A stretch of 64,000 nt of DNA, from NCBI GenBank assembly GCA_022885665.1, contig JAGQDJ010000023.1, forward strand, positions 868,001-932,000, in the 5' to 3' direction. Under the pieces are notes generated by a model. It was given only the letters and a program-made list of their open reading frames with translations, was not told the origin of the DNA and ran no database searches. This document shows, piece after piece, positions 40,001-52,200 of the stretch (its first letter is position 1; the number at the start of each line of letters is the position of its first letter). The DNA comes from Triops longicaudatus (lineage: Eukaryota; Arthropoda; Branchiopoda; Notostraca; Triopsidae). A program made the translations under genes and the position numbers.

Positions 40001-42303
40001 ACAAAAGAAAATACGAACAGCGTAAAAAGCCGTATAACTCGTTCAGTGCCACTGAGTGCAACAAACCATTGAAAAAAATACTTGTTCTGCTGTACTGTCT
40101 ACAAACAATCGTTTTTAAAAGAATCTGAAGGAATTTAAATAAAGTACTGTTGTATTTTTAAAAAAAGTTATTAACTTATCGTCCCAATTACTAAGAGGAG
40201 ACTCGGGTCAATAGTAAGATTTCACGCTGGCAGTTTTTACTATCGCCATGGACTTAACTAGCTCCTGACTGCATAACCATTAATTGGAGATGTATGTCTA
40301 CTCTGTTAATCCATCGTACGCGTCTTAAAAAATTAAATAAGGTTAAACTAGTCTTAAAAATAAGGGTAAACTTGTGTACAAACAAACCATGGTGGGAGGG
40401 CCTTTAAACCTCTTCTTAATTCAACTGGCTCACTGAGCACAGAAGTATTATTCGAACGACGCGCGAAGCCATTCAGTTGCTCAGTACACGCGAAAACGAC
40501 CGTACTACCAAAGTGGCAGTTGTCCAAAACGTAAAATCTTTTGTTGTCCCGACAATACGCCGAAACAAAACGTAAATTTGTGTTTCTCTTTACAAGAAAC
40601 GGATCTTAAGTGTTTTTGTGTACTATAAGTAGTTAAAAATTGCGTCATAATGGCTTTTGTGAAAAGTGTAAGTCACAGAATAACGATGAAAGCTCAGCCA
40701 CAATGTAAAAAATATATTCAAACAATAAAATAAAGCACATAAAACTATGTGAACTATACTGAAGAATCATTTCGAGTATATAAGAGGTCCCGAGTTGTGA
40801 CATATGCTCTAGGGCATTTTTTTACGGACTTTCCCTTTTTAACGTAAATCGTTGAATTTCTCGATATGTCTCTGTGAAAACCTCTGGCCTGTCAAGTTTA
40901 TTTAGTGGACTTTTTCACGTTCAAAAGCTTTTTAAGCAAAACTTTCGCGCTATTTAGCTTAATTAGGAGTAGACAAGTTACGACTAATAAGCTTATTGTC
41001 CAAACACGACAATTTTGGCCAATTTTAACATCAGTTTCAAATTGCGTCACAGTTTAACATTACAATGATTCCATCCGTTTAACCTGTTTAACATTAATTA
41101 ACAATACAAGTGTCACTGTAACTTCTCTCGCAATCAACTTCGTTCGTAATATGAGATACCAAATGCAGCGCACAATTAATTGTTATCTTGTGGATCCTTT
41201 CCATAATGTACGATTTTTCAAAGCGAGCCGCCATCAGTCAGTCCTGCCATCTACTTGCGAACACGAACCTCAATGCCTAGCGGCATCGACTTGCCTAACT
41301 TATTGGACATTTACAACTGTTACAACTGTTCATTCAAAACTACCATACAAACCACCACTTCTTACTACTTTAGCTTCTCCTTTGTTCTCTCTTGCTTGTT
41401 CATTTCCTACTCACCGGCTATCCTCCTTTTGTGTGACCCGCAGCGCGCAACCCATCCAAATAACCTCGTATTGCCAACATTGGGGCTCATCTAGGATGTC
41501 TCCTAAGGCTTTGTTTCGACTGCTATCACACGTGTTTGTGAGGAAATCAGAACAGATTACCGTACGACTTTCGCTTGTTAACGCGTTTCTGTCACATCTT
41601 TATTTGCAAACACAGCATAAGTTACCTAAAGATGCGTTTGCGAGCGAAACTAGCACCATAATCTGCAATACTTTCCTCCGTAACACGTGTTAATGTGTCA
41701 ATGGAAACGCAGCATAAGCTGGATAAAAGAGATACTGTTTGTTCCCAGAAGCTGCGGGCTTGAACTTGGTAATCGGCAAAAAGCCACATGCAGCGAAGTA
41801 CGCTACATTTTTTTTCTTAGACCCTGCTTAGGCATGATTAACCTTCACTAAGCGCAATAGGAGCTTCTGACAAATAGTTTTCGAAGAGAAAGGCAATTTT
41901 TGTTTACATTGCATATACATTAGTTATGTATAACATATAATTTTAAATTTCGCGGCCTTTTAACTCGTAGCCGCCTGGTTTAAAACCTTCAAAACTTAAT
42001 CCAGGTTAATCAGCCTCAAGAAGTTCAATTAGACTTCTGTGGTTTACTATGCAAACTTTTATTTTATTTTTTTCTCAATACATTACTTTTTTCTTTTAAG
42101 AAAAACTGTAGAATAATGCTCTATTTAATTTCTCTCAAACGCTGATATTTCAGGCTCAAAAGATATAGTTTAAGAAGTTTAATTTTTGTTACAAATTTGT
42201 GCTCGTTACAATTTGTGCTAGTCTCCTCTGTCACTCGTCAGCAGGCCCTAGTACCTCTGCATTGACTGACTCGCGTTCACTTTTTATTATTTCGCCTCTC
42301 ACA
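34052..42303. other. long intergenic stretch without a recognised gene
   Basis: About 8 kb. Two short open segments follow good pyrimidine-rich acceptors and run to stops (35305-35444 and 38277-38414), and frames of 159 and 180 codons lie at 36480-36959 and 41151-41693. None has family resemblance or a coherent exon chain, so they are not called as genes. An imperfect palindrome lies at 36121-36146. Confidence 0.4.
36121..36146. repeat. near-perfect 26-bp palindrome
   Basis: GCGAAGAAGAGT and AACTCTTCTTTCGC are reverse complements apart from one extra base, so the segment can fold on itself with almost no loop. A related half (AATAACTCTTCTTACG) follows about 30 bp downstream. Confidence 0.5.
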
Positions 42304-42460
42304 CAGTGGCGCAGCCAGGGGGTAGGCCCGGAAGGCCCAGGCTCACCCCGAAATCCTTAAAAAAAATTCTTGACTCCTCCTTTTCGCAATTGTAGCAGGT
42401 CTTACATGGATACAGTAGTGTACAGGCCTACCCCAAAACAAATTCCTAGCTGCGCCTCTG
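42304..42460. mobile_element. hAT-type miniature element, 157 bp, with intact 8-bp target duplication
   Basis: Left terminus CAGTGGCGCAGCCAGG; the reverse complement of the right terminus is CAGAGGCGCAGCTAGG, 14 of 16 identical. A second matching block (GGGTAGGCC) lies just inside both ends. The octamer CTCTCACA flanks both sides (42296-42303 and 42461-42468). CAGTGGCG…AGC termini with 8-bp duplications are typical of hAT elements. It is non-coding and much shorter than an autonomous copy. Confidence 0.88.
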
Positions 42461-42468
42461 CTCTCACA

Positions 42469-45400
42469 GATCTTTTCGATGTATTCTGGTGTATTTCACA
42501 TATGTAAAATCTGGACTAGCAGCTCGATCTAGCCATGAGTTTCTAAGACGGCGCGTTTCAATCGAGATACGGTTCCTGCTTCCACATACAGGACAGTATT
42601 TGTTCCTAGGATATAGTCGTGTCAAGCACATTGTACAGAAACGCATGAAATGTACGATATCCAAACGTAAAACTGTGTTACAGTCGTGCTCATAGTTCTT
42701 CAGGCTGCGTTATTTCTAAGGACGAAGCTTTAAAGATTCCATTGCTTATTAACGAGGACCTATTATTGAGAGGATAATTACGAAGTGTTTTGTTCCCGCT
42801 TTGGTTAAGCTGCAATTAATAAATGTGTGAAACGAATTTTCAAGGATATATCGGTCAAACTTTTAAGACAAGATTTTGAACGGTGTTTATGCAATTTGCG
42901 ACTAGCCTTTGAGTGTGCACATCATGGATATGCAGGCTACTTTCCACCTCACTCTCTTAAATCAATGGTTTAACTTGTATGTCTTTTTATCGTCCCCATT
43001 TTTCCGACTCAGCAAAGCTGACAAGTTCTTAAGAAATGTAAGACTTCATGTTAAGAGATCACTCTGAAAAAAGTTTTTTTTTTATTTTTTTTTTTTTTAT
43101 TTACAACCAACGTGAGCGTTTGCTCTTTGCTGGCTTCTTTTTGAATACGTACATAAATTTAATACGTTGAAACATGTTACCATGGGGCCGATTATAGTGG
43201 CCTATAGTGTGTCCCTCACTTCTTTAATAAAGAAATTAAAGCTGGGAGAGGTTTGTGGCTACAGTGAAAGGTTTACTTTAAAAAAAAAAAAGTTTTGCAC
43301 GAAGAACATTAATAAAGACTTATCAAATTTGCTAGAAGACCATCGAACAAAGCTTCGCCAAGGGAATCAAGTTTCGCAGTTTTTGAACACATTTAAAGTT
43401 GTCAGGCCCTGAGATTCATTAGAGCTTTTTTTAAGATTTAAGGTAATAAATAGAAAGTAATAAAACAATAAAAGGGAATAATGTGGTGTCATGTTTTTTG
43501 TGTGTGTGTTTTTAAATAATGATTGATTTTGATCCTCGAATTTTAATTGACACGTTTTGCGCTGTCAAGTGGACCTTCTGCAAGTGTCTATTAACATGCC
43601 TCTAAAATCTCAACTCTTGCTCATAATAGCGACTTATTTGTATACATTTCAAAATGTTACAATCATTTTAGAACTGAAATGTAAATTAAAACTGTAGTGT
43701 TTCGAAAGTTCAATCATTTTCAAAAGTGTTGGCGATATTGTATGTATGATCCTTACAATCGAGGTCTCATTTTGTCAACATAGATTGCAATCCCTCTCTT
43801 AACAAAATATACGTTTGCCACTAAGTACCACCCTTGTATGAATTTGGTAAAAAAAATAATGCCCTGGTAACGAGAGAACTATAATATGCTACACAATAAT
43901 TACAGCAGGATGTCAATATTATAACAACTTCTGTGAATGTAATTTTGATTACCCCTCGTCAAGAGTTCATAGCTCGAGCGACTAGTTCCGCCCTTCGTTG
44001 TTAGCACAGCCCACGTGGGTGTTAATTGGTTAGAAAACTTAGTACGAAATTCGTGAGAACGCAGAAGCTGTAAAGATGACTAGCACTCCAGCAAGGTGCG
44101 AAGCGTTGCAAAAGGACTCTTTAGGGCAACATTTTTCTTTCTTTAAGCGTCTACCTATGAATTTCACAACTCTAGAAAGGAAATGTTCTAACTGGAACCC
44201 GAACGACATTTTTAGATATTGAATTCGCACTTCCTAATTACATAACTCATTGGAGCTAACAGTGGATGGCGGACTGGCTCCCACGTGGTTAATGCGGAAA
44301 ATAGTGCGACTAGTGCCCACAAGTGCACGTTAAAACGTATCAACCCATTAGGTTAGGTCATTCCATCGCCAAATGAACTAAACAGTAGCAGCATTTGAGA
44401 TATGCCGCATTTCCGCAAGGACAGTCTCCCTAGACAGTGACGTTGCTCACCATTTAATACCCGTATAGGTTACAAGCAAATTAAGTTAATGTCGGGTAAG
44501 AAAAATGGTCTCATTAACTCATACATCAGATGTATGATAAGAGTGTCAGATGTAAAAATCCCTAGTGTCAGATTGGAATCCCTAATTCTATTTGTTCAGC
44601 ATGTGAAGGGAAAAATCGCTCGAAAATCAAACACGAGATTGATTACAAGGTGGGCGGCAAGTCCCAGCGCCCCTTTGTTCTAATGCCTGTTACACAAAAC
44701 TTCCCACGAAGAATGATCTCGATGATAACCGTCCCACATTCAACATTTATCCCGACGTGGGATTGTAATGGTATAGGCTTACACCTTACAGACCCATGGG
44801 GAACCGTAACAGTGACAAAAAAGTCCAATCACATCCATTGCCATTTAAAACTTTATGAGATTTTATTTAACTGAAAAAGACGAATATTCACTTGGTACGT
44901 GCATGAAATTTCACTATGTATTCTACCAATAGCTTTTCATACAGATCCCGGAAACATATTTTGTTTCTTTTTTCATAAACGATGGAAAATTAACTCTTAA
45001 TTTTGCTTTGTCAGTTTCAACATGAAACCGCATTTAAATAGTACACTTTTTCAAATTCCTAGACAAGTACGAGATTTTCTACTATTTGCCTTCTCGAAAG
45101 AGAACTTCCGCGATTGCCTAAGGTTTCTTGCTGTAACTGCACGTTTCACCCTTTACTATTTTTCCATTATAATTTTCATTTAGGATAGATTGTGCAACGC
45201 GTGGAATTACTGGTGGCGAAACGTATCCGCTTATCTTCTGAAAGCGCACCACTAGCTGAAGGGAAAATTCCCAGACTCGAACGCCCTCTTTCGTGTACCT
45301 GGTTGTTGTCAAAAGATGACTAAGCTGGTGAAATGGCTGTAGCATGCAACTAACTAAACTCAGGAAAAGGGAAATCTCTTATAATCCCGACCCTAATGTA

Positions 45401-45658
45401 CACCTGTCCTTGCATCTAACCTGCAACTTCTAGATCAGTTCGTTCTTAGGTAAGTTTGGGTGTGGTTGATACCACTGAGTTGTATCAAGCTGCCGGCCGA
45501 TTCGACCGACGAAGTGAAGTTTAAAGCCGGTGTTTTGAAAGTGTCTTTCTTTTCTTTATGTATCCTAGGTTCATGTTATACCAGTCGCTTATTATTAAGA
45601 CTTTCTTCGTACCTGTTTTTTGTGCAAGACTCTGGTCTCCCAAGTTCCTGGTCTCACA
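42469..45658. other. intergenic DNA upstream of the GGPPS gene
   Basis: AT-rich, with T-rich tracts near 43.07-43.10 kb and no recognisable coding sequence. The last part should hold the GGPPS promoter; an acceptor-like TTTTTTGTGCAAG ends about 30 nt before the GGPPS ATG, so an untranslated 5' exon probably lies upstream. Confidence 0.45.
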
Positions 45659-46935
45659 ATGAGTCAAGAAGACACATCAATTCCTTACAGTAGACGAGGA
45701 AATCACGCCCTTGATGAAGTAAAAAAACAGTTCCATATTGTATCTTAATTTTTCATGAGCCTTAAATTTTACTTCACTGAAGATCTTAACGCAACCATTT
45801 ACCTACATAATGGGCGTTCCTGGAAAAATGGTGAGGGCTAAGCTTGCCTTAGCATTCAACCACTGGCTCAATATACCTGAAGATAAGCTGAACATGATTA
45901 CAACAATTGTCCAAATGTTGCACAATGCTAGTCTTTTGTAAGTACATAGTTCGTTTGTTGTTCAGTAGAGTTTATGGCCCTATTTAAAATTTTTGCGTCA
46001 GGATTGATGATATAGAGGATAATTCCACTTTACGAAGAGGCATTCCAGTAGCACATGCTATTTATGGCGTAGCTAGTACAATTAATTCTGCCAATTACGT
46101 GTACTTCCTTGGCTTGGAAAAGACCTTGGAGCTTGGCCATCCGATGGTAATTACTCTGCTAAATTGAATCCACATTGCAGTTTTTACATTTTGAATAAAT
46201 GTAGGCGACAAGCGTCTTCTGTGAACAATTGCTAGAACTTCACAGGGGTCAAGGTATGGAAATCTACTGGAGGGATAGTTTTATCTGCCCCACAGAAGAG
46301 GAATACAAAGAAATGATTATTAAAAGTAAGACCTCTTTGCAAATCTTCTTACATATTCTCATTGAGAAACGTTTTAATAGAAACGGGTGGTTTATTCGGG
46401 TTAGCTGTGAAACTTATGCAACTGTTTAGCACGAATACCAGTGATCTGTCCAAATTGATGGCTCTTTTGGGCCTGTATTTCCAAATTCGAGATGATTATG
46501 CCAATCTCAGACTGCAGGAAGTAAGTTCTGCACTCTTGACTAATTTAAGTTCAAATACTGTATTCTGCACTTACGTGTCTTCGAAGTACGCGGACAACAA
46601 AAGTTTTTGTGACGACCTGACGGAAGGCAAATTTAGCTTTCCTGTTATACATGCTATCCGCAGCAAACCGGATGATAAGCGCATCATAAGTATTAATTTG
46701 TTTGGAATATTTCTCAAATGATTCTAAATATTCTAAATATGTAGACATCCTTAGGCAGCGGACGCGAGACGTGGACGTCAAAAAGTATTGCGTATCGCTT
46801 CTGGAAAAGTATGGTTCTCTGGATTATACAAGGCAAACTTTGTGCGAATTGGATTCCGCAGCACGACTGGAAGTCGAAAAGTTGGGTGGTAATCCCATAC
46901 TACTGAAAGTGTTAGACGAGTTAAAAAATTGGTAG
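45659..46935 (+). CDS. GGPS1: geranylgeranyl diphosphate synthase
   Basis: Condenses isopentenyl diphosphate with farnesyl diphosphate to give C20 geranylgeranyl diphosphate, used to prenylate Rho and Rab GTPases. Seven exons: 45659-45718, 45783-45937, 46002-46146, 46205-46325, 46381-46520, 46587-46689, 46745-46935; 915 nt, 304 residues, the animal GGPPS length. Motifs: substrate-clamping GKMVRAKLALAFNHW, first Asp-rich motif DDIED at 74-78, ELHRGQGMEIYWRD, second Asp-rich motif FQIRDDYAN at 194-202, and DNKSFCDDLTEGKFSFP. Bases coding for Ala-Ser-Leu-Leu precede the first Asp motif, as in animal type-III GGPPS. Short introns of 55-66 bp. The start lies just inside an acceptor-like site, so exon 1 probably begins in 5' UTR. 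Confidence 0.96.
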
Positions 46936-47090
46936 TACGCTTGTGACGAATAATTGATACTAAGCTTTGTTATTTTTTAAGTGTGCATGTTAACGTGCAA
47001 TGTATTAAATGTTGTCAAATGGAAACTAGAAACAAGAAAATCTGATCGATGTGTAGCGTACACCTTATTGCATCCATTAGTTGAGTACAT

Positions 47091-47096
47091 AATAAA
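47091..47096 (+). terminator. GGPPS polyadenylation signal AATAAA
   Basis: Canonical hexamer 156 nt after the GGPPS stop codon. Confidence 0.6.
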
Positions 47097-48353
47097 ACTT
47101 CCAAGCGTGAAGCGTTAAAACTCCTACCACTGACATCGGTAAATTTGTTGGTCTGTCTTATTTTTCTGATTTTATTTCTTTGCTTATTTCCGGCTATAGC
47201 TCGTTGCTATCAATCTTTCAGTTTTCGAGTAAATTGCAACTCAGGTATTCTGCACGTCGCTTGCAGGCAATCACAAGAAACTGTCGCAACAAATGAGAGC
47301 CGTCGTTTTTACTTGATGAAAACCTCTGACAAGCATATTAATGCAGAAAACCGCATGGTATCAGAAATTAGTGGGAAAATAATACGGAAACGAACCACGT
47401 ACGGAATATAAATATATGGTAGAAGTTGTTAAAACTCCTCAAGGTATCAGTTTTTCTTCTCTTGCTTCAATCAATACTTTATGTCTCTGCAATTTTTATT
47501 GTTCTTTTTTACCTTAAGTCGTTGAATGAGTTCAGTCGCACTCGGATATAATTACCTTCACGTTTATTATTATTTTGCTCAGTTGGTGTTTACTGTCCAC
47601 CTCTCGAAGCTTCTGTTAGTAATATACAAGTAAAGAATTACTTTATTTAAGTAAGTATTCTCCTTTAAACAGCTCTGACTATTTAGTCACAGCTGTTGCC
47701 GATTCGCACAAGTAAGATAGGGAATAAATGTGGACGAATTTCCATAGGAAGACTGTGAATAAAACTCTATTGTTATCGCACATAATAATTAAGCCGTTAA
47801 GGCATTTCCGAAGGGAGAATTTAGTAAGCCCTGATTTGCATGATATTTTCATGCAGAACGATGTGCGTAGGACTTGCGTCAATTGTAAGCTTTACAGGAA
47901 AACCGCTGTTTTTCCTACAGGAAACTTGTCTTCTGGATTTCACTCGAACGCGCCTCATCGCTGGAAATAGATTTTTTTAATTAATATTATTTTTCTTAAA
48001 TTCATGCTACACTCAACTTGGCCAATCACTCAGATGCTAAGCAATCGTATAACGTTGAACAGAAAGAGTTTCTGCTAAACTTAATGAATAACTCAGGAAA
48101 TCTTACGAACTTCCATTGCCTTAAATGTACAGGTGCCCTAGACTCTTCAATGAAACTTTCTGATATCGACATAGTTCAACTGGAAAGTGGTAAAAAGTAA
48201 GAGGGTGTCCTGTTTACTCCAAGGTAGAGGCCACAACAACAATAACTGGTTATTGTTTTTCTCGTGGCGCATGAAAAGGACAAAATTGGAAACATTAAAC
48301 CAAAAATGTGTGCAAGAAAAGCTTTTGTAACATTCAAATCTGAATATTGTCTC

Positions 48354-48510
48354 CAGGGCCGTACTCAGGATTTTGGTTCGAGGGGGGGGGGGGGGGCATA
48401 TGCATTCTTTCGTCACATATACGTTTTTTTTCGTCATTTTAAAATAACATTTCAGGGCGTCTAAATCTATAACCCCCACCCCCACCCCCACCCCCCTGGG
48501 TACGGGATGA
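48354..48510. mobile_element. hAT-like miniature element remnant with G-tract and C-tract arms
   Basis: Starts CAGGGCCGTACTCAGGATTTT, then a run of 15 G (48382-48396). The other side has repeated CCCCCA units (48472-48496) running into CCTGGGTACGG, the inverted counterpart of CCGTACTCAGG. This resembles CAGGGCCGTACCCAG-type hAT ends. The outermost right bases (expected GCCCTG) are not present and I find no target duplication, so the right end is eroded and its limit approximate. Confidence 0.5.
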
Positions 48511-49209
48511 TCGTTCTTGACTTGTACGCCTCACGAAAAATTACCTTCAGGGAAAATAAGTTGAAGAAAAATTAAACTCGCTAAAATCGTGAATTTCGTG
48601 TTTTTTTCCCGGAAACTTACTTGGCGGGAAAAATTGAGAAACTTTTTTGCAATTGCGCTGCTCTCAAAGCAAAGTACGGTGAAAGATACGGTAGAAGTAT
48701 AATTTTGTCTGTAATTTATTTGTATGCTCTCATTATTGTAGAACAGGTGTATTTATTGCAACAAAATGTTTAAATTGACTTAATACTAAAAAGATTTTTT
48801 TAACTTTTTAGCGTAATGCTAATAAACCAAAAATGCGTGAAGCAATCTCATTTCTGCTGTTCTGATTAGAGTAAACTACATTCACGCGGTTACATATCGT
48901 TAATTTTCAAATAAACAGTGGGCCTAAATTAGTTACTACTAATGACTAGTAACTAAGCATACCTTTAAGAAATTAATTATATATAAAAATATAGTATTCT
49001 TGAAAAAAAGTAAACTGACACACGAAAAACATGGTGCAATGTATTCTCGAAATTAGACGTTCAATTCGAAACTCCCGCTGCTTTTATAGTTTTCTACAGA
49101 GAGCGTGGTAGTCTCGATATTATCCCTAAGCCTAGTGTTGCGTCGGCGCGCTGAGGTAATTTGCTGACGCACCTCTAGTGTCTCCTGCCCCCAGTTTTCC
49201 CAGTCTGTA

Positions 49210-49230
49210 ATGGCGAGTGTTGTGTTGTAG
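49210..49230 (+). promoter_or_regulatory. short upstream open reading frame before CaMKII
   Basis: ATG at 49210 opens six codons (MASVVL) and stops at TAG 49228-49230, 33 nt before the CaMKII ATG. If the 5' UTR includes this point, it could lower or regulate initiation at the main start. Transcript extent is not known from sequence. Confidence 0.4.
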
Positions 49231-49263
49231 CCGGTGAGCAGGAATTACAGTGCAGTGATCATA

Positions 49264-52200
49264 ATGGCTGTTACAAACGCGAGTACCCGGTTTAGTGACA
49301 ATTACGAACTTAAAGAAGAGTTAGGAAAGTGAGTATCTTACCGTGCTTATCAAATTTGCAATTCAAATGTCCATGTTTTTCGAAAACGTGAATGAATTAT
49401 TAGTACGTTAATTTTCCACCGTAGTGTAGGCGGTAGAATGCATGCCAAGGTTGATAGCCAAATTACTCCAGTCCTTCATATGGAGCTATGACGTATTGTA
49501 CCAATAACACCCGATATCACGCTCGTATATCTATCTCGGGAGCCTTTTATCAGCTATGTGCACTTGTTTAACATGTTATGTGTGCGGTATTGCCATACAA
49601 GTTTGTTTAATCGAAGGCTAAATCACTACTCTCCGACCCTTTGTCTGGGGGCTTCTCATTCCGAATTACGTGGATAGCTTTTTTCGGGGGTCGTATAAAT
49701 GTCGCGTACTACTATCGTCCTAGTACACGAACTATACAAGTACAGGAAGCGAATGAGACGCAGTGCTGGTATATGACAGATTGTTCCTTGTTTTCGATAA
49801 GGCAGGTTAGCATGAGTCGTTTGCCTTACCAATGAGCACATGGAAATGTTTATTTTCCGTGTTTTGCAGGTTTTTTTTGCTTTGCCTACGTACTTCGAAG
49901 CCTGTTTCGACTTTGGTTTGTTGTAGAGGCGAGCTGTAACGACTCTGTAACAGCCCCTACCAAAGTTAACGTTCTTAACGGCTTGGTTGTGAATATGGGT
50001 TTCGTTGTCTCGGGAAACACTTCTACTATGATTCTCAAGACAAGTTACGAAGACGTGTCTATGCCGTTGCGGTTACAGTGAAAGCATAGACATGTTTGAC
50101 TTCTAAAAAGGGAACTCCAATTATTGCCTTCTAACTGTCTTCCTCGGGTTGCATAGCGCGGCCGCTAATTTGTCCTTTTTTTGTCCGCAAACTTTTGTCT
50201 CAGTTTTTGTATACTGATCGAGCCGAGATCTCTTTCCGTTGAGCGGGACAGAAAACCTGCAAGAGGCTCTTTTGTAAACTGCAATGTGGATTGAGAGCGC
50301 CGAGCTAGAGCCGGGGCTCGAGAATCGATACGCACTCTAGTCCCACCAACTCCATTGCTCTCTTACGTTCTGTATGAACTGTCTCGCTTCCATCTATAAC
50401 ATCCAAGTTTGGGTACAGCAGCCGCGAAGGAAGCAAAAGGAAGGCAGAAGGAGATGAGATGGAGGAGAGAGGGAGAGAAAAGAAGAGGGCTTCAATCCTG
50501 AGAAATCCGACAAGTTTTGGCTGTCAGAAACAGGCTTGGGCTTTTGCATTATCACCTGCCGATCCTACTTGATTTCTTTATGTATGTGTGTATGGCGTTT
50601 CTATGGTAGGAGCAATCGTGTTCTTTGGCCGGAAAAAGCTTTAGGATCTTAATGGTCACTGACTTGAAAGATTAATCGGGAATCGGTTGATTCCAAGTGC
50701 ACCCACGCTTTGGAAACCTTTATGATCTATTTCTATTGTCCATTTAATTCTGAAGAAAATCTTATTTCAGCTCGCGATGAAGTGCTCTTTAAGTGGCTTG
50801 CTTTTTGGTGTGCCTTCATCCCGAACTCTTTTCGTATTTATAGGCCTGTATGCACTAGGAGAGTTAATATTTAAGCCCAGTGTAAGAAAACTTTTTTCTA
50901 AGGGACAAAATACCCAGAGAAACGATCATGAATTAATAACCTAAAATCGTGACATTTTTCCAAACTTGTGTGGGGAGCGTAAAATTAGCGATTAAAGGAC
51001 TTCGTCGACGATGGCGAGGTAAGTCTATATCACATGACCTCCGTGGCCATTTGAGCATTTATTTCATTGAATATTAGGATATTTTTCGAAAGAAACTTCC
51101 ATGACATTTCCAACATAAATTCTCATAAGAGGTTTACGTTGTACTTAATATGTCGGGGTCTACGACGAGCTGTTGTAGAGGAACAGCGGTTGAGTTGAAA
51201 GTATTTCAATGTTTCAGAAGAGACTTGTGTTTGCCCTTGTGGTTTTGCTTTCGCTACAGTTCTGGAGTAGGAAAGTTGCCAGGCTCGTGTGCTCGTGGAA
51301 ACGATGACCTTGGAATGCCGTCCCTCACTGATTTGTCGGAAAATAACTTGATCAGAAATCAGGTTCTTTTGTGGTAGCTAGTCAAATGTTTATTAGCCGC
51401 AGGGGTGTCTCGGGAGCAGGATTCGTCGTCCGTGCCGCTTTCTCGTAAAATGTGACAATTCGCTAAGCTGTTGTCGTGTCCTCGACTCTTCAGTTATTTA
51501 GAGATCCCAGCTGTCAGCATATGCGAGACTTTGGGTCGTCCCACATCCCTTAAAATAGCTGAATTCGCACCGCAGAACGTAAAAAATCCTCGAGTTTTGA
51601 ATATTTATGGAGCGACAAAACGTGTAATATGTACATGCTGCACCCCTCGTGTGACCACCAACCATTCGTAGCCAGGAACGATAACAGTCCATTTTCTTGA
51701 TCGATGCTAGATTGATGTGCAGGCAGAACGCTCAATAGGGCAACTAGAGAGGGATATCCATTTATCTAACGACTATTGACAGATTGCGTTCTTACTACGA
51801 CTGTAGACATCGTGATATGCATCTCGGCCTGTGTCACGTTAAAAGGTTCAAGGAAACTTGTATTTAGTTACGTGTTCGTAACCCTGGAAAATTGAACGTA
51901 TTATCTTGTTATGTCCCACCTCGAACAGGAATCCACACGGGAAATGTCTTCGACGACTTCGATCTTTCAATCTTTTTTTTCCAATCTTTTGCACATATGT
52001 TATTTAGTTTATTTAATGTTACACGTGATTCTTCAGTACGTCACACTGTACTGCTGCAGGCATTCGTGACGTCTCCAACTTTTTAGCGCCTTGAATGCAG
52101 CGCAAATTTCGGTACATATTACCAAAGACGTCGTTTGGAAATACATAATATTTGGTTACGCCTTATTGGTAGTGTGAAATGTGAACAATTTTTTCATGTT

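Larger units (their letters stand above)
46936..49263. other. intergenic region between GGPPS and CaMKII
   Basis: Holds the GGPPS 3' UTR, with AATAAA at 47091-47096, a hAT-like remnant near 48.35-48.51 kb, and the CaMKII promoter and 5' UTR at the right. Frames of 60-114 codons here have no family match. Confidence 0.5.

Noticed and set aside
41151..41693. 180-codon plus-strand open frame
   Set aside because: Overlaps another frame, has no recognisable domain, and is Thr/Ser/Leu-rich in a pattern consistent with pyrimidine-rich non-coding DNA.
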